Source: Elusimicrobia bacterium CG08_land_8_20_14_0_20_59_10
Lineage (GTDB): Bacteria > Elusimicrobiota > Elusimicrobia > Elusimicrobiales > UBA9959
Reading direction: 5' to 3'
Length of the DNA stretch: 5,019 nucleotides
Assembly: GCA_002779045.1 (NCBI GenBank)
Contig: PEXO01000153.1
Span: forward strand, 1 to 5,019
Below the pieces are notes generated by a model that saw only the letters and a program-made list of their open reading frames with translations, was not told where the DNA came from and did no database searches. Shown in pieces: positions 1 to 5,019 of this stretch (position 1 is its first letter; the number at the start of each line of letters is the position of its first letter). A program made the translations under genes and the position numbers.

Positions 1-275
1 CCGGCGGCGATGTCTTTTGTCGTACCGCAGCAACGTGACGGGGCCTTATTGCCGGAGGGACAGGACAGGCCTTCCAGCCCCAGTTTGGTCAAAGCCCATA
101 CCAGCGGGCAGGTGCTGCCCGTGGCCAGCCTGAACACGCCCAACCCCAGGACCAAAGCGTAAACATAGTAGTGCTGTTCCAGCGTCGCTCCCGCATATAC
201 GCACCAGGCAGCGGCGGCGGACAGTACTATTATTCCCGCTTTTTTCAGAAGATCCTTCCATTTCAGTTGTTCCAT
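1..275 (-). CDS. Small cysteine-containing membrane protein, C-terminus cut off by window edge (DUF2892/YgaP-like, tentative)
   Basis: This reading frame is open from an ATG at 273-275 to the left edge: 91 complete codons with no stop. The protein starts MEQLKWKDLLKKAG, a short basic amphipathic head. Two hydrophobic segments follow, at about residues 14-30 and 37-51, so it is probably an inner-membrane protein with two passes. After the second comes the stretch ATGSTCPLVWALTKLGL (52-68), then SCPSG (71-75) and a cysteine pair at 82-83. The hydrophobic segment followed by a Gly/Cys-Pro-Leu motif recalls the DUF2892 (YgaP-type) membrane family, but I am not sure of this. The cysteines (25, 56, 72, 82, 83) could bind metal or be redox active; that is speculation. 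No good Shine-Dalgarno precedes the ATG, and the frame stays open upstream without another ATG, GTG or TTG back to the rlmN stop, so the ATG is the best start. The rlmN terminator lies upstream, so it is probably a separate transcription unit. Codon choice looks coding, with C or G in most third positions. Confidence 0.65.
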   Translation of the reverse strand, partial: MEQLKWKDLLKKAGIIVLSAAAAWCVYAGATLEQHYYVYALVLGLGVFRLATGSTCPLVWALTKLGLEGLSCPSGNKAPSRCCGTTKDIAA

Positions 276-317
276 AACAATAAGATGCGCTGCCGCGGCA
301 AAAGTTTCAGGGGAAAT

Positions 318-343
318 AAAAAAAGCCCCGCCGGCGGGGCTTT
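318..343 (-). terminator. Intrinsic terminator after rlmN
   Basis: On the minus strand, 19 bases past the rlmN stop, the sequence is AAAGCCCCG-CCGG-CGGGGCTTT followed by more T. Bases 325-340 are a perfect 16-base palindrome, and the flanking AAA/TTT can extend the stem. A run of seven T on the minus strand (318-324) completes a classic rho-independent terminator. On the plus strand only three T follow the stem, so it acts mainly in the minus direction, ending the hydrolase-rlmN transcript before the next minus-strand gene. Confidence 0.9.
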
Positions 344-361
344 GTGCGCCGGGCCGCCGGC

Positions 362-1384
362 TTATTTCCCGGCCAGTTGGCCGCAGGCGCCGGCTATGTC
401 CTCGCCCAGGCTTTTGCGCACCGTGACCTCCAGGCCCAGGCTGCCCAGCAGTTCGGAGAAGATCTTTATCCTTTCCCGGGCCGGCGCCTTATAAGGCCCG
501 CCGGTGCGGTTATAGGGGATAAGGTTGACGGTGAAATATTTCGGCGCGGCCACCGCGCGCAGCCAGGAATTGAGCCTGGCGGCGGTGCTGCGGCTGTTGT
601 TCACCCCGTCCAGCATCACGTATTCCACGAACACGCGCCGCTTGGTGGTGGTGATATAGTCCCTGAGCGCCCTGGAAAGCTGCGAAAGCGGGTAGTTGCG
701 GTTGAGCGGGACCAGGTCGGAGCGCAGCGCGTCCTCCACAGCCTGCAGCGAGATGGCCAGGTTGCATTGCGGGAAATCCTTGGCGAAGCGGCGTATGCCG
801 GGCACGTGGCCGGCGGTGGAGACCGACACATGGCGGGCGCCCAGGCCTATCAGGTCGGGGTCGGTAATGGTCTTTATCGCCGCGGAGACCGCTTCGTAGT
901 TCAGGAAAGGCTCGCCCATACCCATAAAGATCACACCGGAGATCTTCTGCGCGCGGGTGACCTTCAGGTAATGGGCGGCCGCCAGGAACTGGTCGGAGAT
1001 CTCTTCAGGGGAAAGGTTGCGCTTCAGGCCCTTGCGGCCGGTGGCGCAGAAAGGGCAGCGCACCGGGCAGCCGGCCTGCGTGGAAACGCAGAGACTCCAC
1101 TTTTCCGGCATGATATTGAGCAGCACGCTCTCTATCTTCAGGCCGCCCTTAAGCTCGAAGCAGAATTTTATGGCGTTGCCCTTTTTGGAAACCTGTGTTT
1201 CCAGCGTATCCAGGGTGTGTACGCGGAACTGGCGGGGGAGCCGTTCGCGCAGCGCCGAGGGCAGTACGGAGATCTCCTCCCAGGAGGCGGCGAAATTCTT
1301 GTAGACCGCGTCGCGCACCTGTTTAAGTCGGAAGGCGGGCACGCCGTTCTCTTCAAGGAAAACGGCGAGTTTTTTCAGGTCCAT
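362..1384 (-). CDS. rlmN: Dual-specificity RNA methyltransferase RlmN (radical SAM)
   Basis: RlmN is a cytoplasmic radical-SAM enzyme that methylates C2 of A2503 in 23S rRNA, at the peptidyl-transferase centre, and in many bacteria C2 of A37 in some tRNAs. The 340-residue protein has the family layout: an N-terminal accessory domain (about 1-90), then a radical-SAM barrel. The 4Fe-4S cluster motif CxxxCxxC is C106, C110 and C113. The SAM-binding GMGEP motif is at 155-159. The methyl-carrying cysteine is C334 in GACGQL near the C-terminus, and its partner by family alignment is C99 (SLCVSTQ), seven residues before the cluster as in E. coli RlmN. NLIPYN (287-292) is the conserved segment near the end of the barrel. 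Cfr, the antibiotic-resistance relative acting on C8, is the alternative, but the overall match and housekeeping setting favour RlmN. The ATG lies 4 bases past the stop of the upstream hydrolase gene, with a partial Shine-Dalgarno (CGGAA) inside that gene's end, so translation is probably coupled. The gene looks intact. Confidence 0.96.
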   Translation of the reverse strand: MDLKKLAVFLEENGVPAFRLKQVRDAVYKNFAASWEEISVLPSALRERLPRQFRVHTLDTLETQVSKKGNAIKFCFELKGGLKIESVLLNIMPEKWSLCVSTQAGCPVRCPFCATGRKGLKRNLSPEEISDQFLAAAHYLKVTRAQKISGVIFMGMGEPFLNYEAVSAAIKTITDPDLIGLGARHVSVSTAGHVPGIRRFAKDFPQCNLAISLQAVEDALRSDLVPLNRNYPLSQLSRALRDYITTTKRRVFVEYVMLDGVNNSRSTAARLNSWLRAVAAPKYFTVNLIPYNRTGGPYKAPARERIKIFSELLGSLGLEVTVRKSLGEDIAGACGQLAGK

Positions 1385-1388
1385 GGGA

Positions 1389-2480
1389 TTATTCCGCGGA
1401 GGGGGCTTTGGCCGTATCCATCACCTGCGGGGCCAGTATCGGCTGGAAGATGGGGATGTAGATCTCTTTTTGCAGGGATTTGAGGACGGCTTTGTAATCG
1501 TAGAAATAGGAGCCGTGCCAGGCGCCGATGCTGCGTATGGTCAGCAGGTCCTGCTTCGCGGCTTTTTTCAGCGGCTTACTGTGCAGTATCAGGTCAATCA
1601 GCTGCGGCTCCACTTCGCCCACCGGGCTGTCCACCTGGGTATTGGCGTCGGCCGCTGTTATTTCATTGGACATCATATCGCGCATGGCCCAGATATTGCG
1701 CCACTGCGCCGCTATAAGGGGCTTGGAGACCACCTTTTCAAGGTGCTCTTTCTTTATCCCCGCCTTTAGGAACAACTTAACCACGATATTGGCAGGCATC
1801 AGCGGCGAGCCCATGGTTATCCAGCGCCCTATCTTCACGTCCGGGCGCGCGCAGCCCAGCCGGTGCAGCGCGGTATGGGAGAGAACGGTGCCCCAACTGT
1901 GCGCCAGTATGTATACCGGCCTGCCGGAAGCCTTATAGGTATCGTAAACCTCCGCTATTTTCGCGGCCAGCTCCGGTATCACCGCCTCGCTGTCGTCCGG
2001 GTCGCGGGACCAGTGGAAAGGGACCACTACGATATCATGGTCCGCGTAGCCGGGCAGTTCCTTCAGCTTTTCCTCCAGGTAATTGTCCGGTACGCGTATG
2101 GCAGGGGCCGGCGGCAGCACATCGCCGTCCTCCAGCATGAAATAATCGCGGTTCATGGCGTCGAAGTCGGCCGCCAGGTCGCTTTCCTTCACATGCTTCT
2201 TGGGAAAAAAGAGCTTAATCAGTTTTATGAGATATTTCAGTTCGAAGGGGTCAGGTCCGATCTCGGCGAAACTCAGGCCCGGCACGGTTATGACAATAGG
2301 GTCGGGTCCGTGGCCGTCCAAAATAACGTCGGTCAGGGCTTTGAGCGCCGGTACGTTTATGTCCGCGGCCAGGGCCGGGATATCGCCGGCTTTTACGGAG
2401 TTGAGCTCCAGGGCCGGCAGCGCGGTGTTGAGGGTGAAAACCGTAAAAACGGCGGTAAGGGCTGTTCTCAGTATTTTCAT
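1389..2480 (-). CDS. Secreted or envelope alpha/beta hydrolase (lipase/esterase-like)
   Basis: This 363-residue protein begins MKILRTALTAVFTVFTLNTALPA, a typical Sec signal peptide (basic start, hydrophobic core, likely cleavage near residue 23), so it probably acts outside the cytoplasmic membrane. The mature part looks like an alpha/beta hydrolase. The strand-loop IVITVPGLS (62-70) resembles the oxyanion-hole strand. PVYILAHSWGT (188-198) is the nucleophile elbow, with S195 in AHSWG, a GxSxG variant with Ala in the first position. H322 (GAWHGSYF) is a good candidate for the catalytic histidine, and D268 (WAMRDMM) or D284 for the acid. The architecture recalls lipase/PGAP1-type esterases, but the substrate (lipid, ester or other) cannot be told. 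A segment of about 80 residues rich in Leu, Lys and Pro (75-155) separates the first strand from the elbow and may form a lid. GGAG sits 7 bases before the ATG. It is the first gene of an operon with rlmN, 4 bases apart. No family name is certain. Confidence 0.85.
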   Translation of the reverse strand: MKILRTALTAVFTVFTLNTALPALELNSVKAGDIPALAADINVPALKALTDVILDGHGPDPIVITVPGLSFAEIGPDPFELKYLIKLIKLFFPKKHVKESDLAADFDAMNRDYFMLEDGDVLPPAPAIRVPDNYLEEKLKELPGYADHDIVVVPFHWSRDPDDSEAVIPELAAKIAEVYDTYKASGRPVYILAHSWGTVLSHTALHRLGCARPDVKIGRWITMGSPLMPANIVVKLFLKAGIKKEHLEKVVSKPLIAAQWRNIWAMRDMMSNEITAADANTQVDSPVGEVEPQLIDLILHSKPLKKAAKQDLLTIRSIGAWHGSYFYDYKAVLKSLQKEIYIPIFQPILAPQVMDTAKAPSAE

Positions 2481-2487
2481 AAAAGGG

Positions 2488-2493
2488 CTCCGG
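2488..2493 (-). promoter_or_regulatory. Ribosome binding site of the hydrolase gene
   Basis: The minus strand reads CCGGAG here, with GGAG ending 7 bases before the ATG at 2478-2480. The spacing is normal and supports that start, which also places the signal peptide exactly at the N-terminus. Confidence 0.8.
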
Positions 2494-2497
2494 AATT

Positions 2498-2503
2498 ATT
2501 ATA
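2498..2503 (-). promoter_or_regulatory. -10 box of the hydrolase-rlmN operon
   Basis: The minus strand reads a perfect TATAAT within GTTGATATAAT, ending 17 bases before the hydrolase ATG. No good -35 lies at 16-18 bases (the hexamer at 17-base spacing is AGTCAA), so the promoter may depend on an activator or on upstream contacts. A short leader of about 10 bases would include the ribosome binding site. Confidence 0.55.
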
Positions 2504-2535
2504 TCAACTTTTAAGGTGTTTTGACTTATATCAAC
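2499..2535. repeat. Direct repeat TTATATCAAC, two copies 27 bases apart
   Basis: TTATATCAAC occurs at 2499-2508 and again at 2526-2535, with start-to-start distance 27. Read on the minus strand each copy is GTTGATATAA. The first copy carries the -10 box of the hydrolase operon; the second lies about where a regulator next to the -35 region would bind. A related copy sharing TGATATAA is on the plus strand at 2616-2623, over the metG -10 box. Confidence 0.7.
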
Positions 2536-2579
2536 ACTATGACGGAGAACCGGAGGTTTTCTGCGGCTGGCGTTATTGC

Positions 2580-2597
2580 CGGGGCCGGCCAGCCCCG
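2580..2597. repeat. GC-rich inverted repeat upstream of metG
   Basis: CGGGGC (2580-2585) and GCCCCG (2592-2597) can pair into a 6-base stem with a 6-base loop; the palindrome GGCCGGCC lies at 2583-2590. No T run follows, so it is not an intrinsic terminator. It lies upstream of the metG -10 box and would not be part of the metG message. It could be a protein-binding site or simply GC-rich sequence. Confidence 0.35.
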
Positions 2598-2618
2598 CCT
2601 TTACCAGGCTAATAGTGA

Positions 2619-2624
2619 TATAAT
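2619..2624 (+). promoter_or_regulatory. metG: -10 box of metG
   Basis: A perfect TATAAT within AGTGATATAAT lies 29 bases before the metG ATG. The hexamer 17 bases upstream (2596-2601, CGCCTT) does not resemble a -35 box. Transcription would begin near 2631, leaving a leader of only about 23 bases, too short for a T-box or riboswitch. Confidence 0.55.
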
Positions 2625-2644
2625 TTTACTCTCGCTTCGCAAAC

Positions 2645-2648
2645 GGAG
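2645..2648 (+). promoter_or_regulatory. metG: Ribosome binding site of metG
   Basis: GGAG in AACGGAGATAAAATG ends 5 bases before the ATG at 2654 and fixes this start. The protein then begins MSKYLITSALPYANG, the usual N-terminus for the family. Confidence 0.85.
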
Positions 2649-2653
2649 ATAAA

Positions 2654-4339
2654 ATGTCAAAATACCTCATCACCAGCGCTCTTCCCTATGCCAACGGTCC
2701 CATACATTTCGGGCATATAGCCGGGGCCTACCTGCCGGCCGATATCTTCTGCCGCTTCCTGCGGCAGAGCGGAGAGGACGCTATCTATATCTGCGGCACC
2801 GACGAGTACGGCGTGGCCATAACCATAAACGCCGAGAAAGAGGGCGTCTTGTACCAGAAGTACGTGGACGGGCATCACGCCACTATAAAGGCCTTCTTCG
2901 ATAAGCTCAATATCCGCTTCGACCATTTCTCGCGCACCACCATTGAGGAGCATAAGCCCATTTCGCAGGAGTTCTTCCTTACCCTGCATAAAAAAGGCCA
3001 TATACAAGCGGCCGTGGAGCCGCAGTTCTACTGCGCAAAGTGCGCCCGCTTCCTGGCCGACCGCTATGTTTCCGGCTCCTGCCCCAAATGCGGCGCGGAT
3101 AATGTGCGCGGCGACGAATGCACCAAGTGCGGCGAATGGCTGGACCCGTCGAAGATAGTCAACCCGGTGTGCAAGGTCTGCGGCAGCAAGCCGGAGATCC
3201 GCGAGGCTACGCAGTATTTCCTGGACCTGAAGGCCTTCGCGCCGCAGCTCAAGGCCTGGCTGGCTACGAAGACCGACTGGAAGCCCAATGTTAAAAACAA
3301 GGCGCTGTCCCTGATAGAGGAAGGACTGGTGAAGCGCTCCATAACCCGCGACCTGGCCTGGGGCGTGCCGGTGCCGCTCGACGAGGCGAAGGGCAAGGTG
3401 CTCTATGTCTGGTTCGAGGCGCCGATAGGCTATATTTCGGCCACTATGGAGTGGGCCGCGAAGCAGGGTAAGCCTGAGGCCTGGAAGGACTGGTGGTTCG
3501 ACAAGGAAACGAAGCTGGTGCATTTCATCGGCAAAGACAATATCATTTTTCACACTATCATCTGGCCGGCCATGCTGATGGGGCAGGACAAGCCCTGGAT
3601 ACTGCCCGATAATGTGCCCGGCAATGAGTTCTATAACCTGGAGGGCAAGCAGTTCTCGAAGTCAGACGGCTGGTACATAGACACGGACGATTTTTTTACC
3701 AAGTACGGCGTGGACGCGCTGCGCTATGCCATAGCCTCCAATTCACCGGAGACCTCGGACTCGCAGTTCACCTGGGAGGGCTTCCAGGCCGCCAATAATG
3801 AGCTGGCCGACACGCTTGGCAACCTGGTCAACAGGTGCTTCTCCTTTATAAAGAAGAACTTCGACGGGAAGATACCGGTCGCGGGCGAGCTGAAGCCGGA
3901 GGATAAGGCGCTGCTGGACAGCTTTGCGCCCGTCTTTGCGGAGGCCGGCAAGTCCTACCGCTCCTACAGGGTGCGCCAGGCGCTGTCGCAGACCATGGCG
4001 CTGGCCATAACCGCCAATAAATACGTGAACGATACCGCCCCCTGGACGCTGCGCAAGACGGACATAAAGCGCTGCGCCACCGTGCTGAACGCGGCCTCGC
4101 GCGCCATAATAAACTGCGCCATACTGCTTTACCCGGTAATCCCGGACACGGCGCTGAAGATACTGGAAAAGGCCGGGCTGGCTCCGGACGGGAAAGCCCC
4201 GGCGTTCAAGCCTTACGAAGGCAGCCTTGATAACACGGCGCTGGGCGCCGACAATACGCTGCTGTTCGCCAAGATCCTCCCCGAGCAGGTAAAGGCCGAG
4301 GTTGAAAAGCTCCAGGCCCTCCCGCGGGACGGGAAATAA
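2654..4339 (+). CDS. metG: Methionyl-tRNA synthetase (MetRS)
   Basis: This cytoplasmic class I synthetase attaches methionine to initiator and elongator tRNA-Met, using ATP. The 561-residue protein is complete. The catalytic domain shows the HIGH signature as HFGH (18-21) after PYANGPI, and a KMSKS loop reading QFSKS (333-337). The connective domain (about 116-235) carries four CxxC pairs: C127/C130, C143/C146, C156/C159 and C173/C176, enough for two zinc knuckles. FIGKDNIIFH (291-300) is a conserved part of the second half of the nucleotide-binding fold. The anticodon-binding helical bundle follows from about 386, with N390, N393-R394 and W464 (in TAPW) matching residues that read the CAU anticodon in E. 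coli MetRS. The protein ends without the extra C-terminal tRNA-binding (Trbp111-like) domain of longer MetRS. Short forms like this occur in Chlamydiae and other phyla. It is transcribed away from the hydrolase-rlmN operon; no strong terminator follows it. Confidence 0.98.
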   Translation: MSKYLITSALPYANGPIHFGHIAGAYLPADIFCRFLRQSGEDAIYICGTDEYGVAITINAEKEGVLYQKYVDGHHATIKAFFDKLNIRFDHFSRTTIEEHKPISQEFFLTLHKKGHIQAAVEPQFYCAKCARFLADRYVSGSCPKCGADNVRGDECTKCGEWLDPSKIVNPVCKVCGSKPEIREATQYFLDLKAFAPQLKAWLATKTDWKPNVKNKALSLIEEGLVKRSITRDLAWGVPVPLDEAKGKVLYVWFEAPIGYISATMEWAAKQGKPEAWKDWWFDKETKLVHFIGKDNIIFHTIIWPAMLMGQDKPWILPDNVPGNEFYNLEGKQFSKSDGWYIDTDDFFTKYGVDALRYAIASNSPETSDSQFTWEGFQAANNELADTLGNLVNRCFSFIKKNFDGKIPVAGELKPEDKALLDSFAPVFAEAGKSYRSYRVRQALSQTMALAITANKYVNDTAPWTLRKTDIKRCATVLNAASRAIINCAILLYPVIPDTALKILEKAGLAPDGKAPAFKPYEGSLDNTALGADNTLLFAKILPEQVKAEVEKLQALPRDGK

Positions 4340-4370
4340 TTACCGGTTATTGTCATGCGGGCGCCGCCTC

Positions 4371-4400
4371 TTGACACCCCCCCGCAGTGTCTGCTATAAT
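4371..4400 (+). promoter_or_regulatory. Near-consensus sigma-70 promoter for the ATPase gene, with a C7 tract in its spacer
   Basis: TTGACA (4371-4376) and TATAAT (4395-4400) are both perfect consensus boxes, separated by 18 bases (4377-4394); the usual optimum is 17. The first seven spacer bases are all C (4377-4383). Transcription should start near 4407, only about 15 bases before the ATPase ATG. It is the strongest promoter in the window and lies in the 82-base gap after metG, so the ATPase need not rely on read-through. Confidence 0.85.
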
Positions 4401-4402
4401 AA

Positions 4403-4417
4403 TATTAAGGTTTAATA
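4403..4417. repeat. Inverted repeat TATTAA-GGT-TTAATA at the presumed transcription start
   Basis: Six-base arms (4403-4408 and 4412-4417) pair perfectly around GGT. The repeat sits over the presumed start of transcription and contains the AAGG that is the best Shine-Dalgarno candidate for the ATPase. The octamer TAATAATA also occurs directly repeated at 4397-4404 and 4413-4420, the first copy overlapping the -10 box. An operator is possible; the AT-rich setting makes chance plausible too. Confidence 0.45.
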
Positions 4418-4421
4418 ATAC

Positions 4422-5019
4422 ATGTATAAAAGAAAACAGATATTGGTAAACCGGGGGAGCGAATCCTGTTTCCTGTGGGGCCCCAGGCAAACTGGGAAGA
4501 CGACTTTGCTTAAAGAGCTGTTCCCGGATTCGCCTTTTTACGATCTGCTCTTGTCGGACCAATATGGCCGGCTCCAGATGCAGCCCTCGTTGCTTCGCCA
4601 GGAATTGCTGGCCGATCCGCCAAAAACGCCTGTCATTATTGATGAAGTGCAGAAGATCCCCGCATTGCTTGACGAGATCCAGTGGCTCATTGTCAACCAT
4701 AGGATCCAGTTCATACTAAGCGGCTCCAGCGCCCGCAAATTGAAGTCCGGCGGCGCCAATCTTCTGGGCGGCCGGGCGCTGCGCTATGAGCTATGCCCGC
4801 TGACTTCCGCCGAGATCCCGGATTTTAATCTGCTCAAAGCGCTTAATAACGGCCTTCTCCCCCGGCATTACCTGGCCGGAGATGCCCGGAACCTTTTAGA
4901 GGCTTACGTGGGGGAATACCTGAAAGAAGAAATAGCGGCTGAAGCCCTGACCAGGAATATTCCCGCCTTCAGCCGGTTCCTTGAAGCGGCGGCCTTCAGC
5001 AACGGCGAAACGGTCAATT
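4422..5019 (+). CDS. AAA-family ATPase of the AAA_14/DUF4143 type, C-terminus cut off by window edge
   Basis: The frame is open from the ATG at 4422 to the right edge: 199 codons, then one base. Walker A is GPRQTGKT (20-27, K25 and T26 at the nucleotide). Walker B is VIIDE (71-75, D74 and E75), followed by VQKIP. FILSGSSARKLK (97-107) is the sensor-1 strand, and GGRAL (116-120) carries a conserved arginine. The block from RHYLAG (148) through AYVGEYLKEEI (161-171) and TRNIPAFSRFL (178-187) leads into the DUF4143 part, mostly outside the window. Full-length members are usually near 400 residues, so about half is seen. These proteins are common in many bacteria and archaea, but their role is poorly known. 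Only a weak Shine-Dalgarno (AAGG, 11 bases before the ATG) is present. Codon use differs from metG: 7 of 34 leucines are TTG (1 of 47 in metG) and 3 of 11 isoleucines are ATA (21 of 37 in metG), suggesting later acquisition. Confidence 0.9.
   Translation, partial: MYKRKQILVNRGSESCFLWGPRQTGKTTLLKELFPDSPFYDLLLSDQYGRLQMQPSLLRQELLADPPKTPVIIDEVQKIPALLDEIQWLIVNHRIQFILSGSSARKLKSGGANLLGGRALRYELCPLTSAEIPDFNLLKALNNGLLPRHYLAGDARNLLEAYVGEYLKEEIAAEALTRNIPAFSRFLEAAAFSNGETVN

Noticed and set aside
46..261. 71-codon minus-strand open frame
   Set aside because: It overlaps, in another frame, the membrane-protein frame from 275 to the left edge, which has clear hydrophobic segments and better codon choice.
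362..1384. Cfr antibiotic-resistance methylase instead of RlmN
   Set aside because: Both share the cluster and cysteine motifs, but the sequence reads as ordinary RlmN, host-like in composition and without mobile elements or resistance genes nearby.
344..1483. 379-codon plus-strand open frame opposite rlmN, longer than rlmN itself
   Set aside because: rlmN on the other strand has every catalytic motif. The plus-strand product has no recognisable domain and is a by-product of GC-rich codon use.
2545..2561. Imperfect hairpin in the divergent region
   Set aside because: Seven-base arms include a G-U pair around a three-base loop, with no downstream T run and no conserved context; likely chance.
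1863..2612. 249-codon plus-strand open frame opposite the hydrolase and running into the divergent promoter region
   Set aside because: It overlaps a well-supported signal-peptide protein, resembles no known family, and would cover both promoters.
2625..2653. T-box or S-box leader for metG
   Set aside because: The sequence after the -10 box leaves only about 23 transcribed bases, too short for any such leader.
2657..3553. 298-codon minus-strand open frame opposite metG
   Set aside because: metG is certain on the plus strand; this is its antisense shadow.
4335..4351. Possible terminator after metG (AATAA/TTATT arms)
   Set aside because: The stem is five A-T pairs with no T run; too weak for an intrinsic terminator. 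The GC stem near 4358-4368 also lacks a T run.

Overview
The window is protein-coding, GC-rich bacterial chromosome with five genes and no gap over 300 bases. From left to right: a truncated small membrane protein (minus strand, off the left edge); a two-gene minus-strand operon made of a secreted alpha/beta hydrolase followed by rlmN, closed by a clear intrinsic terminator; a 173-base divergent promoter region; metG (methionyl-tRNA synthetase) on the plus strand; and a truncated AAA-family ATPase (plus strand, off the right edge) with its own near-consensus promoter.

Organism: the isoleucine codon choice is striking. In metG I count 21 ATA, 12 ATC and 4 ATT among 37 isoleucines, although the DNA is GC-rich and ATA is normally rare in such genomes. 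A diderm from a less-sampled phylum, possibly Elusimicrobiota or a neighbour, would fit the ATA use, the short four-knuckle MetRS with its QFSKS loop, and the signal-peptide hydrolase. This is inference from style and not a proven assignment.

How the genes relate: metG (tRNA-Met charging) and rlmN (C2 methylation of A2503 in 23S rRNA and often A37 in tRNA) both serve translation and are driven from the same divergent intergenic region. The hydrolase is the odd partner, an apparently exported enzyme only 4 bases upstream of rlmN. The ATPase shows different codon habits from metG (7 of 34 leucines are TTG against 1 of 47; ATA is 3 of 11 isoleucines) and looks like a separately acquired, independently expressed gene.

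Most interesting points: a run of seven C in the spacer of the ATPase promoter, which could vary promoter strength by slippage; an inverted repeat over the presumed start of that transcript; and three copies of TGATATAA in the divergent metG/hydrolase region, two of which contain the -10 boxes. I found no CRISPR array, insertion sequence, tRNA, rRNA or riboswitch, and no convincing new multi-gene system.
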